DNA of 49,336 nt from Lachnospiraceae bacterium (GTDB taxonomy: Bacteria; Bacillota; Clostridia; Lachnospirales; Lachnospiraceae): assembly GCA_017623675.1 (NCBI GenBank), contig JAGAOO010000064.1:1-49336 (forward strand). Direction: 5' to 3'. Each line of letters starts with the position of its first letter. The stretch's first letter is position 1. Positions 22,910 through 31,861 of the stretch are shown one piece after another. The notes beneath the pieces were generated by a model, which was given only the letters and a program-made list of their open reading frames with translations, did not search any database and was not told the DNA's origin. The position numbers and the translations under genes are program-made.

Positions 22910-23407
22910 ATGCTAGCAGCCACTACACCTGATGTTAAAACATTTATGAATCACTTTTTGACAGGGACAGATTTTGACCGGTTTTTACTTTGCGAAGCTA
23001 CCATTATGACCGGTTCTACCTATATCATTGACGGTCACATTAACAAGGATTTCTACGATACTGACGATGAACATTTAGAACCCCACCGTATCTATCAATA
23101 CTGGGAGGAGTGTAAGCCTTTAGCATTCCAGATGATAAAAGGCTCCCGGACACCCCTTGCCATGAAAATTGTATTAATGTTGGCACCTTACAATGTAGAA
23201 GCTTTTTTAGACCGTTATAATATTCCTATGTCACCGGAACAGATAGCCGGCCTATACCTAAATATCCGCTATGAGCATGAAGAATTAACCTTATCCTCCG
23301 GAACTGCACTGACAGTCTTTACCTTAGACAAAACCGTAGAACATATGTGGGATGAAATGCTGATTCAATTTTTCAAAAAACAGGGAATTGCATTAATGAC
23401 GGATTAA
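22910..23407 (+). CDS. DUF5721 family protein
   Basis: 165 residues, soluble, with AAGGAGATTAT before the ATG. The sequence (FLTGTDFDRFLLCEATIMTG, later IRYEHEELTLSSGTALT) resembles a small clostridial family annotated DUF5721, of unknown function. It is divergent from the moxR operon across a 199-base gap. That gap contains a TTCGT/ACGAA short palindrome near 22862-22877 and no other gene. Confidence 0.75.
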   Translation: MLAATTPDVKTFMNHFLTGTDFDRFLLCEATIMTGSTYIIDGHINKDFYDTDDEHLEPHRIYQYWEECKPLAFQMIKGSRTPLAMKIVLMLAPYNVEAFLDRYNIPMSPEQIAGLYLNIRYEHEELTLSSGTALTVFTLDKTVEHMWDEMLIQFFKKQGIALMTD

Positions 23408-23432
23408 AAAAAGGAGGATTATGCATCCTCCT
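23403..23432 (-). terminator. Terminator of the ABC transporter operon, overlapping its last codons
   Basis: AGGAGGAT (23412-23419) and ATCCTCCT (23425-23432) around TATGC. The minus strand continues with seven T. The permease stop codon falls in the left arm. It may also stop the plus-strand DUF5721 transcript. Confidence 0.75.
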
Positions 23433-26070
23433 CCCAAAGCTTCAAATCCTTATATGCAATTAAAGTAGAAATCATGGTGATTCCAACTGCCATCAATATT
23501 GAAATTAAAATTCCCATCCAAGGAATTTGATATTGAATCTTATAATAAATATCATTGCTCTTTAATTCCATAGAAAAGAACGTCAGTGCAACGCTTACAA
23601 TCAATCCAAGCAGAATTCCAATCACACTTCCTAAAATAGCAAACAATCCCCCTTCCAAGCTTAACATTTTCAGAATCTGTTTTCGACTCATTCCTACTGC
23701 ACTCATAATCTTAAATTCCCGATGTCGCAATGCAATATTCGAACTTAAGGTATTAAAAATATTCGTAGCCCCAATTCCCGCAATTAATATTGCAATCAAC
23801 AAAATTAACTGTCGATATCCATCCATCGCCGCGATTGATTCCATAGAACCATCATCTAATATAGAGTAGTTTCTGTGATTTTTACAAAACTCATAGATTT
23901 CTGCATTATCATAATTTTCACTGAATTTTAATCGTATTTCTAACAATCCTGCTGCTTTTGTATCTTCGGGACAGATAGTCTCCTGATAAAAGGATTTTGC
24001 AAATATCACATCCGATAACGTACTATGAATGGATGGATAATAATCAATAATTGCAACTACTGGACAAGTAATATAACCCGTTGCCTCCAAATCCTCTAGA
24101 AATTCTTCTTCCGTTTGATAACGATTTCCCTCATTATTCACACCATCCAACCATGTGTTAGGAATAACAAGCTGGTCGCCAACCTGTATATCTTGGCAAC
24201 CTTCTATTGAATGTTTCACAATAATCTCTTCTCCGCCTATCAAATTACTTCCCTGAACATTCCGACAAATTACCACGCCTCCCTGTTCTAAAGCTTCATA
24301 ATCCAACGTCCCCTCCAGCAATACAGACTCTAATTCTTTTAGTTCTGCCTCTTCCAATCCATTTACAAACCAACTATATCCACTATTTTTTGAAATATTC
24401 CCCGTTTCTTGCATTTTCCAATACCCAGAATAGTAATTACCAAAAACCGGTATTGCATCTTCTATACTGTTCAGTGCAATTAATTCTTCAACAAAATTAT
24501 CAACATCTTCATTCGTCATATCATAACCATTCCGAAAGTTAGCTTGTCCTGTATATCCTTCAAGAATATTCTCTGAATCCAGAATCACCTCCATCACATT
24601 GATAATACTAAAGCTAATGATAATCCCTACAACACTAAAGGCAATCCCAACGGTTGATACAATAAACTTTCCCTTGTTTCGCAACAGATTTTTAAAAGCA
24701 TATTCTCCTTCAATGCCAAAAATAATCTTTATCTTATTGACATTTCTCTTCTTAAACTTCTCTTTCTTTATGATTGCATTTCCATTGATTGCTTCCACCG
24801 GAGCCATTAACCCAATTTGTCTGGATGGTTCAATCAAAGAAAAGAATACCGCACAGGCAACAAAGAAAATCGTTCCACAGGTAATCCATGCATTAAATTT
24901 TACATGAAATGTATCATAAATTCCTAACAAATATAAAATTTGCCGGATTCCAGGCATATATTTCCCCAATTCAATTACTGCTACTGACAATCCAATTCCC
25001 AGTACACATCCTATAACAACTTCAACCAATCCTTCTTTCATCAACAACTGTCGCATCTTACGCTGGCCAGTCCCCATACAACGCAGGATTCCATAATCCC
25101 TGGTTCTCTCAGCCACTGACATAACAAATGCATTCCTAATAATAATAACATCAATCCAAAATAATATTATAAATGCAAACATAAACAAGATATATTCCAA
25201 ATCTGTATGAGCGAAATCCCCCGCATGCTTTAATAGGGTTTCATTTTCATATAATTCAATCCCTTCTTCTGCCAGTAAATCTATATAGTTTTTATGATTC
25301 TTAAACCGAACATACACCATCAATTCCTGATAAGAAGCACTACGGTCAATTTGGCTTAAAACAGGATATTCATTTACAAATAGTTGATTATCCATTTCTC
25401 CGTCATCATAATACCCGGTAATCAGATACTCCTCTGACACAAGCCTTGTATCTAAATCTTCTATTTCTTTTCTCTCACCTATTTGATATCCTTCTTCATC
25501 ATAACAATTTATCCTGTTTAAATAATCGTATACTTTACTTCGTTCCCCTATATAACATTCTCCATCCCAGTATTCAAAATGCCAAATATCAACGGAATCA
25601 CCAATTTGATATCCATAATAATCCACAAAACCCAGACTCACCATAACTTCTCTGTTATTTTCCGGATAACGTCCTTCCAATAAAGAATACCGAAACATTT
25701 CCTGTTGATAATCATCCATGTAGTAAATCGAACTGCTCTCACCTGAATTAGTCAGTTCACTTTCCGTAAATCCCTCTCTTGGATTGAAGAATACCAGATA
25801 TTCCTCCTGCCTCAAAACAATTTCTTCAATATAATCCTTTTCTTTCAACACCTGATATTGTTTCGGATTAATCATACCAGCGGCATCATAATCCCCCCAT
25901 TGATTCTTTAATGCCTCGTATTCCGCGTGGCGAATGGATACATAAATAGTTCCAGAACCGAAAAATAAAATAACCGCTAACATAATTCCAAAAATTGTAA
26001 ATATGGTTCGTTTTTTATATGCTATCATATAACGCCAAAACAAATCATCAAATCGCTTAAAATTCTTCAT
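23419..26070 (-). CDS. FtsX-type ABC transporter permease (B)
   Basis: 883 residues from the ATG at 26070, preceded by AAAAGGATAT. Architecture is MacB/FtsX-like and duplicated: helix near 22-42, large external loop, three helices near 300-420, helix near 465-485, second external loop, and three C-terminal helices. Signatures include RTRDYGILRCMGTGQRKMRQ and RHREFKIMSAVGMSRKQILK, typical of FtsX domains. It is last in an operon with the ATPase and a paralogous permease. The substrate is unknown; export of a peptide or lipoprotein, or resistance to a peptide, would fit the class. Confidence 0.9.
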   Translation of the reverse strand: MKNFKRFDDLFWRYMIAYKKRTIFTIFGIMLAVILFFGSGTIYVSIRHAEYEALKNQWGDYDAAGMINPKQYQVLKEKDYIEEIVLRQEEYLVFFNPREGFTESELTNSGESSSIYYMDDYQQEMFRYSLLEGRYPENNREVMVSLGFVDYYGYQIGDSVDIWHFEYWDGECYIGERSKVYDYLNRINCYDEEGYQIGERKEIEDLDTRLVSEEYLITGYYDDGEMDNQLFVNEYPVLSQIDRSASYQELMVYVRFKNHKNYIDLLAEEGIELYENETLLKHAGDFAHTDLEYILFMFAFIILFWIDVIIIRNAFVMSVAERTRDYGILRCMGTGQRKMRQLLMKEGLVEVVIGCVLGIGLSVAVIELGKYMPGIRQILYLLGIYDTFHVKFNAWITCGTIFFVACAVFFSLIEPSRQIGLMAPVEAINGNAIIKKEKFKKRNVNKIKIIFGIEGEYAFKNLLRNKGKFIVSTVGIAFSVVGIIISFSIINVMEVILDSENILEGYTGQANFRNGYDMTNEDVDNFVEELIALNSIEDAIPVFGNYYSGYWKMQETGNISKNSGYSWFVNGLEEAELKELESVLLEGTLDYEALEQGGVVICRNVQGSNLIGGEEIIVKHSIEGCQDIQVGDQLVIPNTWLDGVNNEGNRYQTEEEFLEDLEATGYITCPVVAIIDYYPSIHSTLSDVIFAKSFYQETICPEDTKAAGLLEIRLKFSENYDNAEIYEFCKNHRNYSILDDGSMESIAAMDGYRQLILLIAILIAGIGATNIFNTLSSNIALRHREFKIMSAVGMSRKQILKMLSLEGGLFAILGSVIGILLGLIVSVALTFFSMELKSNDIYYKIQYQIPWMGILISILMAVGITMISTLIAYKDLKLWEEDA

Positions 26071-26115
26071 ATATCCTTTTCTCCACCAGCACATTCTACT
26101 TCCCCACAATTTATC

Positions 26116-26811
26116 CTATAATTGCAATGTACTTTCGTTTGGCACATCAGACAAAATCTTACCATCCTGAATAGAAATAATTCGTTCACACATTCTTGCC
26201 AAATCCATATCATGTGTTACCATAACCAATGTCTGTTGGTACTTTTTCACGGAACGAATCAAAATCTCCATAATTTCCATGGCATGTGTATGGTCCAGAT
26301 TTCCTGTTGGTTCATCTGCAAGAATAATTCTTGGATGATTTGCCAATGCTCGTCCGATAGCCACTCTTTGCTGCTGACCACCCGACAATTGGTTTGGCAG
26401 ATGCGTACGCCATTTGGTTAAATTTAACATTTCTAATAATTCATCTATGTAAGCAGAATCCGGCTTCTTTTTGTCCAACAAAATCGGACTGACAATGTTC
26501 TCCTCCGCCGTCAGAATCGGTATCAGATTATAACTTTGAAATACAAAGCCTATCTTTCGTCTTCGAATGGAGGACCGTCCATCATCATTTAATGTATATA
26601 TGCTTTCCCCATCAATCCAGACTTCTCCTTCGGTTGGCTCACCAACCCCACCAAGCAAATGAAGCAGGGTAGACTTACCTGAACCGGAGGTTCCTGTAAC
26701 TGCCACAATTTCTCGCTTATCAATCTGCAAATCCATATGGTCGACTGCCCGGATTTCCTGATCTCCTTTTCCATAAATTTTTGACAAACCCTTTACTGTA
26801 ATAATATCCAT
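26116..26811 (-). CDS. ABC transporter ATP-binding protein (MacB/LolD type)
   Basis: 231 residues. Walker A GTSGSGKSTLLHLLGG, Q-loop FVFQSYNLIPILTAEEN, signature NQLSGGQQQRVAIGRAL, Walker B IILADEPTGNLD and H-loop MVTHDMDLA are all intact. It is flanked by two FtsX-type permeases, so one ATPase may serve both half-transporters. GGAGG precedes the ATG at 26811. Confidence 0.95.
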   Translation of the reverse strand: MDIITVKGLSKIYGKGDQEIRAVDHMDLQIDKREIVAVTGTSGSGKSTLLHLLGGVGEPTEGEVWIDGESIYTLNDDGRSSIRRRKIGFVFQSYNLIPILTAEENIVSPILLDKKKPDSAYIDELLEMLNLTKWRTHLPNQLSGGQQQRVAIGRALANHPRIILADEPTGNLDHTHAMEIMEILIRSVKKYQQTLVMVTHDMDLARMCERIISIQDGKILSDVPNESTLQL

Positions 26812-26829
26812 TGTAATACCTCCTTACTA

Positions 26830-29460
26830 TTATTCTTCCCAAGTTTTCATTTCCCACTTTGCAATTATTACAGACACCCCGGTAATCATGACTGCCAGCA
26901 AAGCCGAACATACTATTCCAAGCCATGGAATCTGATATTTAATAGAAGCAGATACCTCATGCATAAATAAGGTAATCCAATAACCGATTAACACGCCAAT
27001 ACCAACGCCGATGACACTGCCGATAATTGCAGCCAGACCACCTTCTAGTCCTAACATCTTCCATATCTGTTTCCGGCTCATTCCTACTGCACTCATCATC
27101 TGCAGTTCCCGCTTACGCAATGTAATATTCGAACTTAAAGTATTAAAAATATTCAATGCCCCTATTCCTGCAAGGATGACAGTTACCAGAAGCACCAACT
27201 GTTGAAATCCCTTTGCAGCATCCAAGAGTTCATGGTATCCTCCATCTTCGAGAAAACATTCTGGATGTTGTTTTTGAAATCTATAGATTTCTTCTATATC
27301 ATAATCTTCTTCTGAGATTGCTCGAAATGCAATACTCCCAATGCTATTCGCATCATCACGTATTAGATTTTCCAAATAGAATTCTCTTGCAAAAATCACA
27401 TCCGGAAGTGTAGAATCTAACGATTTCGGATAATAATCAACGACTGCTACAACCGGACAATAGATAACTGCTTCATCCTTAAGGCTTCCATCGTCTTGAA
27501 TAAATGCATCGAGAATGACTTTACCATTACTATCATAAGTAAGTGTTTCTCGCGGAATCCAAATCGTATCTCCCACTTCTAAATCTGTCTGTTGAATCTT
27601 ACTCTCCACCCACTCTCCATTTAAATAATTGTAATTGAGACTGGAACGGCAGAGAATTACTCCTCCCTGCTTTAACGCCTCGTAATCCAATTCCCCGTCT
27701 ATGAGATAAGGTTCTAACTCTGCCAGTTGTTCTTCATCAAATCCATATGCTCTATAATTACTATAAACCGTAGTATCTCTATTCCGATTCGTTGGCAAGC
27801 CATAATTCTTACCATCACTTGACATATATGTTTCAAAATCTACCCGTACTTCCCGAATACTATCCAATACTGAAAAATCTTCTTCCAGTTGTTCAATTTC
27901 CTCCAATGTCATCCCCTCTGAATTATAGAAAAACAAATATGTATCATAATGAATACCCGGCTCTGTATCTTTGAAAGCCGCTTTTACAATCTGAACAATA
28001 TTACTGCCTATCATGATTCCAACTACACTGATAGCGATACCAACCATGGATGCAATAAATTTTCCCTTATTCCGCATAACATTCTTATAGGCATATTCTC
28101 CTTCAACACCCAATACCTTTCGAACCAGTCCCCCTTTTCTGCGCTTAAACTTCTCCTTTTTAATGCTTTTTCGTCCGATAATGGCATCTACCGGTGCAAT
28201 GGCTCCAATCTGTCTTGCCGGCTCCAGCAAAGAAAACAATACTGCACAAAAGGTAAATCCAATACTTCCTGCAATCATCCAAGGAGAAAATACCATATGG
28301 AAAGTATCAAATATTCCGATAGCCTGCAATAATTGACGAAATCCCCCCAGATATTTTCCAAACTGAATCATAACCGCAGTAATTCCAAATCCCAACACAC
28401 AGGCAATGCCTGCCATTGCCAGACCCTCTTTGCAAAGCAGCATCCGCAACCGACGCTGACTAATTCCCATGCACCGAAGGATTCCATAATCTCTGGCTCG
28501 TTCTGCCATACTCATAACGAATACATTCCGAATAATAATAACCGCTATCCAGAACAGAATTGCAAATGTAATCATGAACAAAATATACTGAAGTAACGGA
28601 TCCATCTCTGAGCTTTCGTATCCTTTTCGATACATGGTCACATCCCAATGCTCATCCAGATAAATCCCTTCCTCCTGCATCAATTTATTAATATAATTCT
28701 TATGATTTCGAAATCTGACAAGCACGCTCATGGAAGAGTAATTCTGTTCTTTGTCAATCTGACTAATCATAGGGTAATATTCTAAAAGAAACGTACTTAT
28801 GGTGATATCTGTTTCATAAATTCCCACCAGCTGATACTCATTTATATTCTTGCGCCTTTCAAAATCATCCATAGTGATACTATCTTCTGTCAGTTTTCCC
28901 TGTTCGTCATACTCCGTATGCTTATCTGCAAATTCCCAGGCTTCGCCTGAACCACCAATACAGGTATCTCCATACCAGAATTCATATGTATAAAATTGAA
29001 TCGAATCACCAGTTTCCACTCCCAGAATACTTGCCTGTACCTGATTCATTAATAATTCCCTGTCATTTTCCGGATACCGTCCCTGGAGTAATGTATAATC
29101 ATAAAAGGACTGGTCAAAGCTTTCCAGGTACTGTATTGAAATGGGTGCTTCCCCTTCCATCGTAAACATGGAATCAGAAAAATCACACAATAGCATATCA
29201 TCGATATAATCCATTTTTTTCATACGCTGATATTCCTCTGGATTCACAATTCCGGATGCATCATAATCCCCATTCTGCTTTGTACTGGAGTCACATAATG
29301 CCTGGTACACGGAAATATAAAGAGTTCCTGCACCAAAGAACAAAATCACAGCTAACGTAATGCTTAGAATCGTAAAAATCGTTCGCTTCTTATATGCCAG
29401 CATATATTTCCAAAATAAATCATCAAACTGCCGAAATCCCTTCATCTCCTCTATTCCCAT
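26830..29460 (-). CDS. FtsX-type ABC transporter permease (A)
   Basis: 876 residues from the ATG at 29460, preceded by AAGGAG; a second ATG five codons in aligns with the start of its paralogue. Same eight-helix plan and clear homology to permease B over the whole length: FWKYMLAYKKRTIFTI against FWRYMIAYKKRTIFTI, RARDYGILRCMGISQRRLRM, and RKRELQMMSAVGMSRKQIWK. It is the first gene of the operon. The pair may form a heterodimer with the shared ATPase between them. Confidence 0.9.
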   Translation of the reverse strand: MGIEEMKGFRQFDDLFWKYMLAYKKRTIFTILSITLAVILFFGAGTLYISVYQALCDSSTKQNGDYDASGIVNPEEYQRMKKMDYIDDMLLCDFSDSMFTMEGEAPISIQYLESFDQSFYDYTLLQGRYPENDRELLMNQVQASILGVETGDSIQFYTYEFWYGDTCIGGSGEAWEFADKHTEYDEQGKLTEDSITMDDFERRKNINEYQLVGIYETDITISTFLLEYYPMISQIDKEQNYSSMSVLVRFRNHKNYINKLMQEEGIYLDEHWDVTMYRKGYESSEMDPLLQYILFMITFAILFWIAVIIIRNVFVMSMAERARDYGILRCMGISQRRLRMLLCKEGLAMAGIACVLGFGITAVMIQFGKYLGGFRQLLQAIGIFDTFHMVFSPWMIAGSIGFTFCAVLFSLLEPARQIGAIAPVDAIIGRKSIKKEKFKRRKGGLVRKVLGVEGEYAYKNVMRNKGKFIASMVGIAISVVGIMIGSNIVQIVKAAFKDTEPGIHYDTYLFFYNSEGMTLEEIEQLEEDFSVLDSIREVRVDFETYMSSDGKNYGLPTNRNRDTTVYSNYRAYGFDEEQLAELEPYLIDGELDYEALKQGGVILCRSSLNYNYLNGEWVESKIQQTDLEVGDTIWIPRETLTYDSNGKVILDAFIQDDGSLKDEAVIYCPVVAVVDYYPKSLDSTLPDVIFAREFYLENLIRDDANSIGSIAFRAISEEDYDIEEIYRFQKQHPECFLEDGGYHELLDAAKGFQQLVLLVTVILAGIGALNIFNTLSSNITLRKRELQMMSAVGMSRKQIWKMLGLEGGLAAIIGSVIGVGIGVLIGYWITLFMHEVSASIKYQIPWLGIVCSALLAVMITGVSVIIAKWEMKTWEE

Positions 29461-29564
29461 AATTCTCTCCTTGACATCACACTTTTTCTATGAATACATA
29501 CTACCTGTTACTCCTTACATGAACATTGCTATTTTCTTACTAATTTCTTAAATAATCTCTTTAT

Positions 29565-29611
29565 AATAAAAATCCGTCAACCTCTGATATTATTCTATCA
29601 AAGATTGACGG
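29565..29611 (-). terminator. Terminator downstream of htpG
   Basis: Outer arms CCGTCAA (29574-29580) and TTGACGG (29605-29611) with an inner TTGATA/TATCA stem, followed on the minus strand by ATTTTTATT. Confidence 0.75.
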
Positions 29612-29656
29612 AAAATGGAACTTACAATATAAAAGCTTCCATTCATGGATTGCTTT

Positions 29657-31708
29657 TTACTTTGCTAAAATACCAAGAATCTCATTGCTTCTTGCAATAA
29701 ATTTCGTCATTGCTTCCGGCTCCAATGGCTTATGCGCTATCATAGCCAAATCATATAACTGCTCGCAGATGGTATTCGTATGCTCACCCTCCGGATGCTC
29801 CAATACATACTGTACCAGGGAATTATTGGCATTCAGTACTAAGGTTACACCACTGGCACCACCAAACATGGTCGGGTCAAAGCCACCCATACTGTACATC
29901 CGCATCATATCCTGCATTCTGCGGCTGTCCTCTGACTCTGTAATCATAGAAGAAACATTAGCATTCTTTAATCTCTGAACCTTTACTTCCAGCTTATCAT
30001 TGCCCAATGCTTTACGGAAGAGTTCGGTCAGCTTCTCTGTATTTGCTTTTACCGTCTCCTCATCCTCTTCGGCGTCCTCCACAAAATTATTGGACAACTC
30101 AGAGTCAATCCGTAAGAAATGTACATTCTGGTTTTTCTGCTCCAGATGCGTGATAAATGGTGTATCAATGTTGGTTGTCAGCAGGATTGCATCCATGCCC
30201 TCTTCCTTGAACATATTCACATACTGGGACTGTTCCTTCATATCCGTTACATAGAATACCTGATTCTCATGTTTTTCCTTGCCGGCTTCCAAGTATTCCG
30301 GCAATGTGACATACTTACCTTCTAAGTTCTTAAAGATAATATAATCCGTCATCTTCTCATTGAACTTATCATCTCTTAAACATCCATACTTAATAAATGG
30401 GCTGATATCATCCCAGTATTTTTCATAATTTTCTTTATCGGTCTTACACATACCTGATAACTTATCTGCCACCTTCTTGGTAATGTAATCCGAAATCTTT
30501 TTAACAAATCCATCATTTTGAAGTGCACTTCTGGATACATTCAATGGCAAGTCCGGACAGTCAATTACACCCTTTAATAATAACAGGAATTCCGGAATAA
30601 CTTCCTTAATATTATCTGCTACGAATACCTGATTATTGTATAACTTAATCTTTCCTTCCGCATTCTCAACCTCCAGATTAATCTTTGGGAAGTACAGGAT
30701 ACCCTTTAAGTTAAATGGATAATCCATATTCAGATGAATCCAGAACAATGGTTCCCGATAATCCATAAATACCTTACGATAGAATTCCTTGTATTCGTCC
30801 TCGGTACACTCATTTGGATGCTTCGTCCAAAGAGGTGTCGTATCGTTTAACGGCTTAGGTTTCTTCTTTTCCTTCTTGGCTGGCTTTTCCTCGGCAGAAT
30901 CATTTTCTTCCGACTCTTCGTCATCTGCATCTTCCTCTTCGGTATTGTCACTGTCTTCCTCTGAATCATCAGCGTCTGAAGATTCATCAGCTTCCGAAGT
31001 CTCATCGGCTTCTACTACATCACCATTTTCATCTAAGACTTCCTGTTCTTCTTCCTCAATCTCTTCCTCCGGTGCATCTGCATTGGTGAAGTAGATTTCT
31101 ATCGGCATAAAGGAGCAATACTTCTGAATCACTTCTTTTGCCCGATATTCATTGGCAAACTCATAACTGTCCTCATTCAGGAACAAGGTAATGACTGTAC
31201 CACGCTCGAGCTTATCACCCTTTGAGATTGTGTACTCCGTACCGTTATCACATTCCCAGTAAACCGGTTCTGCACCTTCTTTATAAGACAAAGTTTCAAT
31301 CGTAACCTTATCGGCTACCATAAATGCAGAATAGAAACCAAGACCAAAATGTCCGATAATCTGGTCATCATTTGCCTTATCCTTATACTTCTCTAAGAAA
31401 TCTGCTGCCCCGGAAAAAGCAATCTGACAGATATATTCATTCACTTCATCTTCTGTCATACCAAGACCATTATCAATAAACTGAATGGTCTTATTCTCCG
31501 GACTGACGATTACATCAATTCGATACTTATTATCCTCCGGTTCCTCGAATTCACCAACCATAGATAACTTCTTTAATTTGGTAATTGCATCACAACCATT
31601 GGATATCAACTCTCTAAAGAAGATATCATGATCCGAATACAACCATTTCTTAATAATCGGGAAAATATTCTCGCTATTAATTGTTAAACTTCCTTGCTTT
31701 GCTGCCAT
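29657..31708 (-). CDS. htpG: Hsp90-family chaperone HtpG with long acidic linker
   Basis: 683 residues; E. coli HtpG has 624. The N-domain ATP site is intact: FFRELISNGCDAITK, FIDNGLGMTEDE and IIGHFGLGFYSAFMVADK. The middle domain has the catalytic loop PLNVSRSALQND. Between them, residues about 209-290 form an insert made of Glu, Asp and Ser and ending in a Lys-rich run (PAKKEKKKPKP), like the charged linker of eukaryotic Hsp90. AAGGAG lies before the ATG. Expression should follow heat shock through HrcA, since a perfect CIRCE element lies upstream of its promoter. Confidence 0.95.
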   Translation of the reverse strand: MAAKQGSLTINSENIFPIIKKWLYSDHDIFFRELISNGCDAITKLKKLSMVGEFEEPEDNKYRIDVIVSPENKTIQFIDNGLGMTEDEVNEYICQIAFSGAADFLEKYKDKANDDQIIGHFGLGFYSAFMVADKVTIETLSYKEGAEPVYWECDNGTEYTISKGDKLERGTVITLFLNEDSYEFANEYRAKEVIQKYCSFMPIEIYFTNADAPEEEIEEEEQEVLDENGDVVEADETSEADESSDADDSEEDSDNTEEEDADDEESEENDSAEEKPAKKEKKKPKPLNDTTPLWTKHPNECTEDEYKEFYRKVFMDYREPLFWIHLNMDYPFNLKGILYFPKINLEVENAEGKIKLYNNQVFVADNIKEVIPEFLLLLKGVIDCPDLPLNVSRSALQNDGFVKKISDYITKKVADKLSGMCKTDKENYEKYWDDISPFIKYGCLRDDKFNEKMTDYIIFKNLEGKYVTLPEYLEAGKEKHENQVFYVTDMKEQSQYVNMFKEEGMDAILLTTNIDTPFITHLEQKNQNVHFLRIDSELSNNFVEDAEEDEETVKANTEKLTELFRKALGNDKLEVKVQRLKNANVSSMITESEDSRRMQDMMRMYSMGGFDPTMFGGASGVTLVLNANNSLVQYVLEHPEGEHTNTICEQLYDLAMIAHKPLEPEAMTKFIARSNEILGILAK

Positions 31709-31785
31709 TAAAAAACATCTCCTTACTATTTGTCTTTCTTTATTTTAATTTTGAGTTTTTCACTCTGAACTCCGCTCTAGAACAT

Positions 31786-31814
31786 ATAATAATATCCAAA
31801 AATTGTCTTGTCAA
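31786..31814 (-). promoter_or_regulatory. htpG promoter
   Basis: Minus strand TTGACA (31814-31809), 17-base spacer, TATTAT (31791-31786). This gives a leader of about 70 bases to the htpG ATG. Confidence 0.8.
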
Positions 31815-31821
31815 TAGAAAA

Positions 31822-31848
31822 TTAGCACTCATTTAAATTGAGTGCTAA
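31822..31848 (-). promoter_or_regulatory. CIRCE operator (HrcA binding site)
   Basis: Perfect match to the CIRCE consensus TTAGCACTC-N9-GAGTGCTAA. It lies seven bases upstream of the htpG -35 box and 13 bases past the stop codon of the upstream gene, so htpG is its only evident target. Confidence 0.95.
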
Positions 31849-31861
31849 TAATCCTTTATTT

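Noticed and set aside
30789-31094. Serine-rich plus-strand open frame opposite the HtpG linker
   Set aside because: It is the complement of the Glu/Asp-rich linker codons, which read as Ser-rich in that frame; no start signal.
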